64,000 bases of DNA from Streptomyces carminius (lineage in GTDB: Bacteria > Actinomycetota > Actinomycetes > Streptomycetales > Streptomycetaceae), in contig NZ_PGGW01000061.1 of assembly GCF_002794255.1 (NCBI RefSeq), forward strand, positions 124,001-188,000, written 5' to 3'. Of this stretch, positions 15,491 through 24,508 are shown in pieces. Position numbers and translations under genes: made by a program. The notes under the pieces were generated by a model. It was given only the letters and a program-made list of their open reading frames with translations. It had not been told where the DNA came from and did no database searches. Position 1 is the stretch's first letter; each line of letters starts with the position of its first letter.

Positions 15491-16480
15491 CTAGCGCAGG
15501 TGGCTCTCGATCTCGGCGAGCTCGTCCTCGCCGAAGTCGAGGTTGCCGATGGCGGCGACGTTGTCCTCCAGCTGCGCCACACTGCTGGCCCCGATGAGCG
15601 CGGAGGTCACCCGCCCGCCGCGCAGCACCCAGGCCAGCGCCGTCTGGGCGAGGGTCTGGCCGCGCCGCCGGGCGATCTCGTTGAGCGCGCCGACCTTGGC
15701 GAGGGTCTCCTCGGTGATGCCCTCGCGGGTCAGGAACGGGCTGGCGCCCGCGGCGCGGGAGTCGGCGGGGATGCCGGACAGGTAGCGGTCGGTCAGCAGG
15801 CCCTGGGCCAGCGGGGAGTAGGCGATCGAGCCCGCGCCCGTCTCATCCAGGGTGTCGAGCAGACCGTCCTCCACCCAGCGGTTGAACATCGAGTACGAGG
15901 GCTGGTGGATCAGCAGCGGGGTGCCGAGCCCGGCCAGGATGCGGGCGGCCTCGCGGGTCTGCTCGGGGGTGTAGTTGGAGACCCCGGCGTACAGGGCCTT
16001 GCCCTGCCGCACCGCCGTGTGGAGGGCGCCCATGGTCTCCTCCAGGGGCGTGTCGGGGTCGGGGCGGTGCGAGTAGAAGATGTCGACGTACTCCACGCCC
16101 ATGCGGCCCAGGCTCTGGTCCAGGCTGGACAGCAGGTGCTTGCGCGAGCCCCACTCGCCGTACGGGCCGGACCACATGTGGTAGCCCGCCTTGGTGGAGA
16201 GGACGATCTCGTCGCGGTATGGGCGCAGGTCACGGGCGAAGTTGACGCCGAAGTCGGCCTCGGCGGCGCCGGGCGGCGGGCCGTAGTTGTTGGCCAGGTC
16301 GAAGTGGGTGACGCCCAGGTCGAAGGCCCGGCGCAGGATGGCCCGCTGGGTCTCCAGGGGGCGGTCGTCGCCGAAGTTGTGCCACAGCCCCAGGGAGATC
16401 GCGGGCAGCTTCAGTCCGCTGCGGCCGACCCGGCGGTAGGGCATGGCGTCGTACCGCGTGTCGGCGGCGAGGTAGGTCAT
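15491..16480 (-). CDS. mgrA: Aldo-keto reductase, L-glyceraldehyde 3-phosphate reductase type
   Basis: The 329 residues align closely along the full length with E. coli YghZ/Gpr: MPYRRVGRSGLKLPAISLGLWHNF at the start, FDLANNYGPPPGAAE with the catalytic Asp and Tyr, STKAGYHMW with the Lys, YSHRPDPDTP with the His, and LIGASSVAQLEDN for NADPH binding. The family reduces L-glyceraldehyde 3-phosphate and methylglyoxal. The ATG at 16480 follows AAGAGGAG. The gene is monocistronic here. A large bidirectional hairpin (16663-16700) separates it from the gene upstream. Confidence 0.92.
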   Translation of the reverse strand: MTYLAADTRYDAMPYRRVGRSGLKLPAISLGLWHNFGDDRPLETQRAILRRAFDLGVTHFDLANNYGPPPGAAEADFGVNFARDLRPYRDEIVLSTKAGYHMWSGPYGEWGSRKHLLSSLDQSLGRMGVEYVDIFYSHRPDPDTPLEETMGALHTAVRQGKALYAGVSNYTPEQTREAARILAGLGTPLLIHQPSYSMFNRWVEDGLLDTLDETGAGSIAYSPLAQGLLTDRYLSGIPADSRAAGASPFLTREGITEETLAKVGALNEIARRRGQTLAQTALAWVLRGGRVTSALIGASSVAQLEDNVAAIGNLDFGEDELAEIESHLR

Positions 16481-16662
16481 GGTGCTCCTCTTGGGGAACC
16501 GGCGAAGGGAACACCAGGGACTTTACGAGGGGACGGCGGGAAGTCTGCGCAGGGGCACGCGCGGGCGCGTACGGGCGTGCGCGGGCAGGGACACGCCCCA
16601 CCGGCAGCCCGGCGAACCCCGCCGCTCGGCGGCGGTACCTGACAGGACGGACAGGACACCGC

Positions 16663-16728
16663 GAGGTGTCCCCCGCCCGTTCCCGGGCGGGGGACACCTC
16701 GTCGCCGCCCCGTGCGGCTCCGCACGGG
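16663..16728. terminator. Two adjacent perfect hairpins
   Basis: A perfect 17-bp stem (16663-16679 with 16684-16700, loop TTCC) and a perfect 9-bp stem (16709-16717 with 16720-16728, loop CT) lie just downstream of the beta-helix gene, which reads leftward. They form a strong terminator for that gene and insulate the aldo-keto reductase. Confidence 0.8.
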
Positions 16729-16736
16729 CCGTTCGC

Positions 16737-17948
16737 TCAGCAGGTGCTGCGGCTGGTGTTGTTCAGGACGAGGTTGCGGTAGGTGATGTTCGTGCCGCAG
16801 GGGCTCTCCCGCAGCGAGGTGTTGGTCAGCGTCAGGTTCTGCAGGGTGATGTCCCGGTTGCCGGGCATGTCGCCGCGCGCCGCCAGCCGGACCTCGCCGC
16901 CGCCGCTGACCGTGCCGCTCTGGGCGGCGAGGGTGACGTTGTAGCAGTTCTCGATCAGGACGGCGTTGTTGCCGTTGTTGGTCAGCGTCACCCGGTCGAT
17001 CACCGCGCCGCCGCTCTCGGAGACGCAGAACACCCCGCGCCCGCCGCCCCGGGCGATCACCTCGCCGACCCGGATGTTGGTCGGGTAGCTGTCGCCGACC
17101 CGGCCGTTGCGGTTGGCCATGCGGAACGCCGCGTAGCCGGTGCCGGTGGCGGTGTTCTCGGCGTCCACCCTGGTCACGGTGGCGTTGACCGTGTCGTTGA
17201 GCAGCAGCCCGGAGTAGCCGACGTTGCGGGCGGTGACCGTGCCCACCGTCAGCCCGTCCACGCCGTAGGTCTCCACCGCGTGGTTGGAGGCGCCGGAGAC
17301 GTAGGCGCTGTCGATGCGGATGTTCCGCGACCGCTCGGCGCGGTTGCCGTGGTTGTCGATGCGGATGCCCAGACCACTGGAGAGCCGCATGTCGATCTGG
17401 CCGAGCACCACGTCACTGACGTTCCGCATGAAGATCCCGTACAGCGGGGAGCCGGTCAGCGTCAGATGACCCACCTCGATGTTCGACGCCCCGCGGGCGT
17501 AGATCGGGGCCTGGTCACCCGAGCCGGAGCCGGTGACGTCGATGGTGCCGCACACGTCGATCGCGGTGTTGCTGGGCAGCGACACCCGGGTGCCGGCGCT
17601 GATCGAACCCGAACCGCGCACCACCACCCGCTCCTTGACGCCGCGGTTCGGTGTCAGGCTGTTGACCGCGGCCTGCATCGCGTCGCGCATGCTGTTGCCG
17701 GTGTAGACGGTGCTGCCGCCCCGGCGCGCCGTCCAGGTGCCGCCGTTCCGTATCGCCTCGGCGTGGTACGAGCCGTCGCCGCAGGCGAGCGCCGCCCCGG
17801 CGTCGGCCCGCCCGGGGGCCGGGGACGCCGAGGGCTCGACGGCTCCACCCGTACCCTGTACGGCCGCCAGGGTGCCCGCCGCCAGCAGGCCCGCGGTCAT
17901 GACGCTCAGGGCGCGTCTTCTGACGGACTTCGCGGCTCCGCTTCCCAT
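16737..17948 (-). CDS. Secreted right-handed parallel beta-helix protein
   Basis: The 403-residue protein begins with an Arg-rich n-region and a hydrophobic core (ALSVMTAGLLAAGTLAAV), a Sec-type signal peptide with cleavage expected near residue 36. The mature part has many short Asn/Val/Thr strands typical of parallel beta-helices (NIEVGHLTLTGSPLYGIFM, NIRIDSAYVSGASNHAVETYG, NVTLAAQSGTVSGGGEV). This is the fold of pectate lyases, rhamnogalacturonases and related polysaccharide enzymes. Paired cysteines suggest disulfides. Which polysaccharide it acts on, and whether it is a lyase or hydrolase, cannot be told. The LacI-type site upstream fits sugar-induced expression. Confidence 0.82.
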   Translation of the reverse strand: MGSGAAKSVRRRALSVMTAGLLAAGTLAAVQGTGGAVEPSASPAPGRADAGAALACGDGSYHAEAIRNGGTWTARRGGSTVYTGNSMRDAMQAAVNSLTPNRGVKERVVVRGSGSISAGTRVSLPSNTAIDVCGTIDVTGSGSGDQAPIYARGASNIEVGHLTLTGSPLYGIFMRNVSDVVLGQIDMRLSSGLGIRIDNHGNRAERSRNIRIDSAYVSGASNHAVETYGVDGLTVGTVTARNVGYSGLLLNDTVNATVTRVDAENTATGTGYAAFRMANRNGRVGDSYPTNIRVGEVIARGGGRGVFCVSESGGAVIDRVTLTNNGNNAVLIENCYNVTLAAQSGTVSGGGEVRLAARGDMPGNRDITLQNLTLTNTSLRESPCGTNITYRNLVLNNTSRSTC

Positions 17949-18078
17949 GGGGACTCCTTCGTGGGGGGATGTGCCTACCGCGCACGCGTCGGGACCGGTC
18001 GTCCGGTTGCCCCGGGTACGTCCGTACCCGGTCGGGGGGAGGCAGCGGTTGAGCGGCCGCAGGCACGGGGAGGTGCGG

Positions 18079-18130
18079 TAAGCGCTTTCTGGAAGCGTTC
18101 AGTATTGCGAAGTTTTGTTCGGGAGGTCAA
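18079..18130 (-). promoter_or_regulatory. Promoter and LacI-type operator of the beta-helix gene
   Basis: On the minus strand TTGACC (18130-18125) and AATACT (18106-18101) are 18 bases apart. Just downstream lies the palindrome TAAGCGCTTT (18079-18088, core AAGCGCTT), the kind of site bound by LacI-family sugar repressors. The rest of the gap, 18131-18361, has lower GC but shows no gene I can support. Confidence 0.6.
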
Positions 18131-18361
18131 GGAGAACGATCGAATCGGCCGGTTTTCCCCACACGCCCTTTCCGGCCCTCATCGGCGGGCCCTCATTCGG
18201 CATTCAGTTGACAGGCACCCCGAAATCCGGAAACCGGATACGCCTTCCGTGAGAACGGAGAGCGGACCGAGCGAAAAGCCGTACTCGGAACCGGAGAACA
18301 CCGGAACGGAAAACGGCGCCGGGATTCCGCGGGCCCCGCCGGGCACCGACGGCTCGCACCG

Positions 18362-19477
18362 CTACGCGCTCTCCTCCGCCGGCACCGGGGCCGCGGCACG
18401 CCACCACGGCCGGGCAGGGGTTCGTACGGCGGCGGGCTCGACGGGCTCGCCCGGCCGGGGAAGGGCGACGGGGGCCCCGGCGTCCCGCGCGGCGGACAGG
18501 GTGCCCTCGCCGGGTTCGGACCAGGGGTGCGGGGCGAGGTTGAAGGTGGCCCAGTGGATCGGCAGCATGACGCCGTGCGGCTGTCCGCCCTGGAGGTCGA
18601 GGTGGGCGCGTATGCCTTCCTCGGGCGTCATGTGGATGTCGGGCCAGAAGTCGCTGTAGGCGCCGACCTGGATCATCGTCGCGTCGAACGGGCCGTGGGC
18701 GGCGCCGATGTCCTTGAAGCCCTCGAAGTAGCCGGTGTCGCCGCTGTGGTAGATCCGGTGCTCCGCGCAGGCGACCACCCAGGACGCCCAGAGGGTGTGC
18801 TGGGGGTTGCGCAGGCCGCGGCCGCAGAAGTGGCGGGCCGGAGTGGCCGTCAGGGTGAGGCCGTGGACCTCGGTCTGCTCGTGCCAGTCCAGCTCGCGCA
18901 GCCGGCCGGCCGGCACGCCCCAGTGTTCGAGGTGGGCGCCGACGCCGAGGGGAACGGCGAACAGGGTGTCGGTGCCGGCCAGCGCCCTGATGGTGGGCAT
19001 GTCGAGGTGGTCGTAGTGGTCGTGGGAGATGACGACGACATCGACCGGGCCGAGCGCGGCCGGCGGAACGGGCACCGGGTGCAGCCGCTTGGGCCCGGCG
19101 AAGGAGACCGGGGAGCAGCGCTCGCTCCACACCGGGTCGAAGAGGACCCGGCGCCCGCCGATCTCCGCGAGGACACTGGAATGACCCATCCAGGTCAGCC
19201 GCAGTCCGGTGGCGGGAGGCCGGGCGAGGTCGGCGAGCGTGCTCTCGTGGACCGGCACCGCCGTGCCGGGCATACGGCGCAGCCGCTGCTCCTTGTCGAA
19301 GTAGACCTTGGCGAAGCCCCGCATCGAGCCCGACGGGCGAATGCGCGACGGACCGCCGGGGTTGGTGAACGCGCCGTCCTTGAAGTGCGGCGACCTGCGG
19401 ATGCGCGCCAGGCGTTCGCCGCTGGGCGCTCTGCCGAAGGCGCGGAGCAGGGAGCGCGGGCCGGAAAAGACGGACAC
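18362..19477 (-). CDS. MBL-fold metallo-hydrolase (NAPE-PLD/UlaG-like)
   Basis: The 371-residue protein starts with GTG 19477 behind GGAGG. The metallo-beta-lactamase fold is shown by GHSSVLAEIGGRRVLFDPVW, the zinc motif SHDHYDHLD, ARHFCGRG, YHSGDTGYFEGF and LPIHWATFNL. The order matches the N-acylphosphatidylethanolamine phospholipase D/RomA-like branch. The substrate is unknown; phosphodiesters or lactones are the usual candidates. There is no signal peptide, so it acts in the cytoplasm. The N-terminal 60 residues (RIRRSPHFKDGAFTNP) are typical of this branch, which supports the chosen start. Confidence 0.87.
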   Translation of the reverse strand: MSVFSGPRSLLRAFGRAPSGERLARIRRSPHFKDGAFTNPGGPSRIRPSGSMRGFAKVYFDKEQRLRRMPGTAVPVHESTLADLARPPATGLRLTWMGHSSVLAEIGGRRVLFDPVWSERCSPVSFAGPKRLHPVPVPPAALGPVDVVVISHDHYDHLDMPTIRALAGTDTLFAVPLGVGAHLEHWGVPAGRLRELDWHEQTEVHGLTLTATPARHFCGRGLRNPQHTLWASWVVACAEHRIYHSGDTGYFEGFKDIGAAHGPFDATMIQVGAYSDFWPDIHMTPEEGIRAHLDLQGGQPHGVMLPIHWATFNLAPHPWSEPGEGTLSAARDAGAPVALPRPGEPVEPAAVRTPARPWWRAAAPVPAEESA

Positions 19478-19948
19478 GGTACCTCCGGAGCAGGTTCTGC
19501 GGGGTGACGGGTGTGCGGTGCCCGGCCACCGGGCCACGTGGCAGGCCCGGCCGGGCGGCTGAAGGCTGCCGGCGCGAGGGGCATGAGGGCAGGGCGTCGC
19601 CCGGGTCCGAGCCGGGCCGGCGGGTGATCCCGGAGGTCAGGTCGGCTGTCCTGCCCACCGGGTGGGCTCGTCCTGGTGGAAGGCGCCCTGGGTGAGGGGT
19701 CGATGACGAGTTCGAGGATACGCCGCACGCGTGCGCCGGCGGACCGGCAGCGGCCACCCGGCACCGGCCACGCTCCCGGCCGGGTGACGACCGGCCCGGC
19801 GGTGATGCCCGCCGACGGCGGCGGGGCGTTCGCGGGAGCGGCACACGGCGCGTCCGGACGCCCCCGTCCCGGAAGCCGCCCTCAGAGGTCTTTCCCTCCC
19901 GGTGCTTTACCCCGGAATCCGCTGTTCGGCCTGTGGTGCCGGGTTGCG
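19478..19948. other. Intergenic stretch without a supported gene
   Basis: Nearly 500 bases upstream of the MBL gene contain no reading frame with convincing codon use or a recognisable product. The next bases (from 19949) hold insertion-sequence debris, so this may be decayed sequence from the same insertions. Confidence 0.4.
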
Positions 19949-20046
19949 TCAGGAGACGGCGTTCTCGCCGATGGCGAGGTGGATCACGGCTTCGGAGCGT
20001 TCGGGGAGGGTCTCGCGGTCGCGGGCGAGGCGGTGGTGGAGCATGA
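19949..20046 (-). pseudogene. IS5-family transposase remnant (C-terminal tail)
   Basis: Minus-strand translation gives LHHRLARDRETLPERSEAVIHL ending at a stop at 19951-19949. This matches the conserved C-terminus of IS5-type transposases (a Glu-containing helix followed by a short end). Only about 30 residues survive; upstream the frame breaks into unrelated sequence. It is a decayed insertion element with no function of its own. Confidence 0.6.
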
Positions 20047-20216
20047 GTCATCCGGCTGGGTCGGCCGTGGACGGTTTTGCGGCGCCGGTGAAGCATCAGG
20101 GCCTCTTGCAAGGTTGCGCCTCGACCGGTTCGCCGGAGTGACCTGGAAACAGGCGGAGTGTCCCTGTTCGAGCAGGGGGCGAGCGCAGTACAGGCACGGC
20201 CCCGGTGATCATGTGA

Positions 20217-20500
20217 GTGCCGAAGTCCCATGACCACTTGGTGAGGCCGTGCCTGCTCCCGCAGCTTCCCTCATGCCCGCCGGCGGACGCGGTCCGTCTG
20301 TCCGGATTCCTGGGCCTGGTGCCTGATCCGCGAGACGTCCGCGGCCGTCGCTACCGGCTGTCCGCGCTGGTGGCCGCTGCCGCGGCCAGTGTGGCGGCCG
20401 GCGCTCCCGCACGGGCCTGCCGAGCCCTCGGCTTCCCGGTCGACCCGCTGACCGGCGCGGCCTGCCTCCCACACCCCCACACCCTGCCCCGTTCAGCGGC
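20217..20500 (+). pseudogene. ISAs1-family transposase remnant
   Basis: A GTG-started frame reads LSGFLGLVPDPRDVRGRRYR followed by LSALVAAAAASVAAGA, the N-terminal signature of ISAs1-family transposases. It then jumps to CRALGFPVDPLTGA, which lies further along in intact copies, so an internal deletion is present. After about 20500 the frame continues into sequence with no likeness to the family and runs into the SDR gene on the other strand. The DDE catalytic domain is missing. Two different IS remnants within 600 bases mark this as an insertion hotspot. Confidence 0.7.
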
Positions 20501-20576
20501 CGGCCCACGCCCCGCGACCACACCGTCAACTGCGAAGTGGCCGTCTTCCCGTGCGGAAGCTCCGCGGGGAAAGGGT

Positions 20577-21332
20577 TCACCAGGGGAGGTCGACGCCCTC
20601 CCAGAGCGTGAAGGTTCCGGAAGCGCCGTCCGGTCCGAGACGGGCGACTCGGACGATCTCTCTCGCAGCGTCCTGGACCGACTCCGTTCCCTCGAAATTG
20701 ACGAGAGCGGTGTTTGCGAATCCCGGTGAGACGAGGTTGACCTTGATGCCGGTGGTTTCCTGTTCGATCATCATCGACAGTGTCATCGCGTTGAGCGCGG
20801 ACTTCGACGCGGCGTAAACCGGTTCGAACGCGGCATGGAACGAAAAGGCCGGATCGGCCATGGTCGTCAGCGATCCCAGGGCGCTCGTGACGTTCACGAT
20901 GCGCGCATCCGCCGAGTCGCGGAGCAACGGGAGCATCACCTGGTAGACGGCCAGAGGGCCGAAGACATTGACCTCCCAGACGGCTCGCACCTCATCGAGG
21001 GAGACCGTGCTCGGTGCCGACAAGGCGCGCAACCGGGACATGTCACGAATGTCGTCGCGCGTGGTGGAGATCGCGGCGTTGTTGACGAGGAGGTCGAGCC
21101 GCCCTGCCGTTTCCCGGATGCGGTCAGCGGCAGAGGCAATCGACGCGGCGTCGGTCACGTCCAGTTGCAGTGCGACAGCTCCACCGCCGATCTCCAGGGC
21201 TGCCGCCTCACCGCGAGCGAGGTCGCGGGAGCCGACGAACACGGTCACGCCGTCGGAAACCAGTTCCCTCGCCACGTGCTTGCCCATGCCCTGGTTGGCT
21301 CCGGTGACAAGAGCGATGCGGTCAATGGGCAC
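20577..21332 (-). CDS. Short-chain dehydrogenase/reductase (module 1)
   Basis: The 251-residue classical SDR has the cofactor motif TGANQGMGK (about 10-18), LLVNNAAIS, active-site Ser in VTSALGSL, YAASK (Tyr/Lys) and the C-terminal LGPDGASGTFTLWEG..LPW ending. The GTG at 21332 follows AAGGAGAG. It is divergent from a MmyB-type regulator at 21746, and the same pairing recurs at 31159-32827 with a clearly related SDR. The natural substrate is unknown. Codon use is less GC-rich than the surroundings, and IS debris abuts its 3' end, which suggests acquisition by transfer. Confidence 0.88.
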   Translation of the reverse strand: MPIDRIALVTGANQGMGKHVARELVSDGVTVFVGSRDLARGEAAALEIGGGAVALQLDVTDAASIASAADRIRETAGRLDLLVNNAAISTTRDDIRDMSRLRALSAPSTVSLDEVRAVWEVNVFGPLAVYQVMLPLLRDSADARIVNVTSALGSLTTMADPAFSFHAAFEPVYAASKSALNAMTLSMMIEQETTGIKVNLVSPGFANTALVNFEGTESVQDAAREIVRVARLGPDGASGTFTLWEGVDLPW

Positions 21333-21745
21333 GGGACTCTCCTTCTGTGGTGCGATTGCGGTGGACGAGCGCTCGTGCTGGCCGGCACATCGTGCTCCTG
21401 AACAACTGTCGGGTGCCTCCGTCGGGGCGGGAAGACCTGCTGAGGAGTGGTCCTGGGAGGGCCACCCCGCGCGGTTGGGGCAGGGCGGTCACATGTTCCG
21501 GGATCGCGTGGACCGCCCCTGCCGAGTGGGGGCCGGTGCGGTAACAGCACAGACACAAGACCGGTGATCACCCGGCGGAACCCGGCCACCGGCAGGCTGC
21601 GGCTGCTGGGAGCCGACAACATCACCAAGGCCACCGAGCGATCCGGAACACACCCGAACACGCCGTCCGGATCTGGGGCATCACCGGTACCCCGCTCCTA
21701 CCCGGCACTTGAAGGCACCCCGCGACTGGGCGGAGAATGGGGATC
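21333..21745. other. Divergent intergenic region with imperfect hairpin
   Basis: About 400 bases separate the SDR and its regulator. No gene is visible. An imperfect inverted repeat pairs 21479-21490 with 21511-21522 (GGCAGGGCGGTC facing GACCGCCCCTGCC). It may be an operator or leader structure. Promoter elements are not clear. Confidence 0.35.
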
Positions 21746-22534
21746 ATGTCGGCGAGAACCAGGGCGGACTTCGGAAGCTACCTCCGGGAGCGACGGTCGA
21801 AGGCGACACCGCCCGAACGGCCGGATGGCCGGCGCCTCTCGCGGCGACAGGTTCCCGGACTGCGACGTCAGGAGCTGGCGGAGGCCGCGGGGATCTCCGT
21901 CGAGTACTGCACGCGCCTCGAACAGGGAAGGGTGGCGCATCCTTCGAGAGAGGTACTGGCCGCACTGGCCAGGGCTCTCGGCCTCCTCTCGGCGCAGCGA
22001 GACCACCTGTTCCGGCTTGCGGGCGAGCTACCGCCCGAACCTGCGGCGCCGGACAGCGAGATCCGTCCGGGGCTCGACCGCCTGCTACGGGGCTTCGGGG
22101 ACTCCATCCCCGTCACCGTCCACGACGGACGCCTGGACGTGCTGGCCCGCAATGCTGCGGCGACCGAGATCCTCGGGGAGCCTCCCACCACGGGCCGGTA
22201 CGGCCGCAACATCGTCCACCAGGGCTTCGCGGCAACGGCGCGTCGCATCCTCGGCAACGAGGGCGCCGACCGCTACGCCCGCTGGGCGACGGCGGAGCTC
22301 CGTTCCGCCATCGGCCGCTATCCCGACGATAAGCGCCTCCGCGGTCTCGTCGCCGAACTGTCCGCCACCAGCGGCGATTTTCGCCGTCACTGGGCACGAG
22401 GCGAGGTCGCCGCCGAACGGTCCGGCGTGAAGCGGTTGCGCCATCCGACACGCGGATGGCTGACGTTCCAGAGCGAAATGCTGCACGACACCGCACGGGA
22501 TCACTGGATCGTCATCTACGCACCCGCCACCTGA
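21746..22534 (+). CDS. MmyB-like HTH regulator (module 1)
   Basis: The protein has about 262 residues. The N-terminal XRE helix-turn-helix (RRQELAEAAGISVEYCTRLEQG) is followed by a ligand-binding-type C-terminal domain with LDVLARNAAATEIL, RYARWATAELRSAIGRYPDD and HPTRGWLTFQSEML, as in MmyB-like regulators. The C-terminal domain of this family has a PAS-like fold that can hold a lipid or other small ligand. Transcribed away from the SDR at 20577, it is probably the SDR's repressor or activator. An in-frame ATG at 21737 is an alternative start; GGGG close to 21746 favours the later one. Confidence 0.85.
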   Translation: MSARTRADFGSYLRERRSKATPPERPDGRRLSRRQVPGLRRQELAEAAGISVEYCTRLEQGRVAHPSREVLAALARALGLLSAQRDHLFRLAGELPPEPAAPDSEIRPGLDRLLRGFGDSIPVTVHDGRLDVLARNAAATEILGEPPTTGRYGRNIVHQGFAATARRILGNEGADRYARWATAELRSAIGRYPDDKRLRGLVAELSATSGDFRRHWARGEVAAERSGVKRLRHPTRGWLTFQSEMLHDTARDHWIVIYAPAT

Positions 22535-22679
22535 CCGAAGCACCGAAAGGCACCCCCACCCTCAGACATCTCCGCCGCGCCCCCGCCGGCTCGTGATCAC
22601 CACGGTCCCGCGCTCCGGAAATCAGCCCACTTCAGCGCAGCGTAGCTGAAGCAGACGAAAATGAACTCCAAAAAGGCGC

Positions 22680-23471
22680 TCAGTCCGTCGCGGCCCCGCT
22701 CCGGTCCAGCAGCTCCAGCGCGCCGCGCAGCTCCGCCACGTCGATCTGGCCCGGCGCGGAGGCCGCGCCGACCGCACCGAACGTCGCCGCCGATCCGAAG
22801 ACCTGACCCGACAGCCGGGAGACCAGCCCCAGACCGCCCATCGCCATGGTGATCAGCGGCCGGTCGGCGTGCTCCTCGCGCATGGCGCGGGTGGCGTCCA
22901 GCAGGGTCAGCACATCGGCGGCCGAGTGCGGCATCACCGCGATCTTGCAGATGTCGGCTCCCAGCTCCTGCATCTCGCACAGCCGCGCGACGATCTCGTC
23001 CTTCGGCGGCGTCCCGTCGAAGTCGTGGTTCGAGGCGACCACGGGCACGCCGTGCTCGTGGGCGGTCCGCAGGACCCGCTCCACCGCCGGGCGCGAACGC
23101 CGGTACTCCACGTCCACCAGATCCACGGCGGCCGAGCGCACGAGCGAGGCGTTGAGCTCGCCGTACGCCTCGTCGTCCAGCTCCGCCCGGCCGCCCTCGG
23201 CCCGCGTCCGGCAGGTGAACAGCAGTGGGGTGCCCGCCAGCCGGTTCACCAGGGCGCGGGCGGTGGAGGTGACGGCATTGGAGTCGGCGAGGCCGGCGAA
23301 GAGGTCGACGCGCCACTCGGCGAGGTCGGGCCGTGCCGCGGCGACGGCCTCCGCCTGGGCGTACAGCTCCTCGGGGGTGCCGCCGGTGAGCGGCGTGATG
23401 ATCTTCGGCGCGCCCTCCCCGATCGTCACTCCGCCCACCGTGACGGTCTTGATCGCCCTGCCGGTCGTCAT
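22680..23471 (-). CDS. aroD: Type I 3-dehydroquinate dehydratase
   Basis: The 263-residue protein carries the class I AroD signatures: EWRVDLF, TCRTRAEGG, DVEYRR, the catalytic His in ASNHDFDGTP (about residue 147) and the Schiff-base Lys in DICKIAVMP (about residue 176), then ITMAMGGLGLVSRL and FGSAATFG. It dehydrates 3-dehydroquinate to 3-dehydroshikimate. Streptomycetes usually depend on the type II enzyme for the shikimate pathway, so a type I copy may serve quinate catabolism or a secondary pathway; that is inference. The ATG at 23471 follows a GAGGGGAGAGG site. No other shikimate gene is near. Confidence 0.93.
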   Translation of the reverse strand: MTTGRAIKTVTVGGVTIGEGAPKIITPLTGGTPEELYAQAEAVAAARPDLAEWRVDLFAGLADSNAVTSTARALVNRLAGTPLLFTCRTRAEGGRAELDDEAYGELNASLVRSAAVDLVDVEYRRSRPAVERVLRTAHEHGVPVVASNHDFDGTPPKDEIVARLCEMQELGADICKIAVMPHSAADVLTLLDATRAMREEHADRPLITMAMGGLGLVSRLSGQVFGSAATFGAVGAASAPGQIDVAELRGALELLDRSGAATD

Positions 23472-23662
23472 ACCTCTCCCCTCTCGCTCGCTTCGCACTC
23501 GTCCTGCCGCGTCCGCCAACGTTACCGACCACCACCCCGCCGCCCCGGCACACACGCCTGTGTACGGGCCGACGGCGTTTTCCGTACGGGCCGCGGGCCG
23601 TGACCGGAGGCGGGCGGCGCGGTTGGTCCGGGTGGACCAATCCACGAGGGGGTGCGACGCGC

Positions 23663-24508
23663 GTGACGGACAAGCGTCTGCCGAGGCAGGGCGGCACGGA
23701 AGGCAACGACGACCCGCCGGCGATCTGGGTCGGCTACGGAAGACTCCTCAAGCTCCACCGCAAGCGGGCGGGGATGAACCAGGAGCAGCTGGCCGAGGCG
23801 ATGGTGTACTCGCCCCACCAGATCGCCTCCGTCGAACAGGGACGGCGGCCCGCCAAGCTCCACTTCACCGAGACCGCCGAACGCGTCCTGGACGCGGGCG
23901 GCAACCTGCTGGCCCTCCAGGAGCAGGTGGATCTGGCCAAACTGCCCGCATTCTTCCAGGACTTCGCTGTCATCGAGGCCGACGCGGTGAGCAGGTTCTC
24001 CTACGATCCACTGCTTGTACCGGGCCTGTTGCAGACCGAGGACTACGCACGGGCTGTGTTCCTCGCCCGCTGCCCACCGATGGAGGACGAAACGGTCGAA
24101 CGGCATGTCGAAGCCCGGCTGAGCAGGCAGAAGATCCTCACCAAGACACCACTGGTGGAACTGTCCTTCATCATCGGGGAGGCCGTGCTGCACTGCCCTG
24201 TGGGCGGTAGGGAGACGATGAAGGCCCAACTGGAACAGTTGCTGCGGTGCATGCGACTGCGGAACGTCGAGATCCAGGTCATGCCGACCTCCAACGGGTC
24301 GCATGCGGGTCTCCACGGACCACTGGTCCTGCTGGAGACCACCGATCACCGGCGAGTGGCCTACTTCGAATCGCACGACGAGAGCATGATGATCTCCGAC
24401 CCGAAGAAGGTCAGCGCCTTCGAATTGCGATATGGGAAGCTACGCACACAGGCCCTGAACTCCCAGGAGTCTGCCCGTCTCATCGAACGCGTAGCAGGAG
24501 AAGCATGA
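23663..24508 (+). CDS. XRE-family regulator with DUF5753 domain (pair 1)
   Basis: The GTG at 23663 behind GAGGGGG gives 281 residues. The N-terminal HTH (RAGMNQEQLAEAMVYSPHQIASVEQG) is followed by the DUF5753 domain (LVPGLLQTEDYARAVF, RLSRQKIL, GEAVLHCPVGG, VQVMPTS-like). This is the WhiJ-like regulator type that is amplified in streptomycetes and normally pairs with a DUF397 protein. The next gene, DUF397, overlaps its stop by ATGA. The pairs influence development and antibiotic production in model species, where the small partner is thought to modulate DNA binding. Confidence 0.88.
   Translation: MTDKRLPRQGGTEGNDDPPAIWVGYGRLLKLHRKRAGMNQEQLAEAMVYSPHQIASVEQGRRPAKLHFTETAERVLDAGGNLLALQEQVDLAKLPAFFQDFAVIEADAVSRFSYDPLLVPGLLQTEDYARAVFLARCPPMEDETVERHVEARLSRQKILTKTPLVELSFIIGEAVLHCPVGGRETMKAQLEQLLRCMRLRNVEIQVMPTSNGSHAGLHGPLVLLETTDHRRVAYFESHDESMMISDPKKVSAFELRYGKLRTQALNSQESARLIERVAGEA

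Noticed and set aside
18204..20237. A long minus-strand frame over the MBL gene and the IS debris
   Set aside because: It is an antiphase shadow of the MBL gene joined to decayed sequence; its product is Arg/Pro-rich without motifs.
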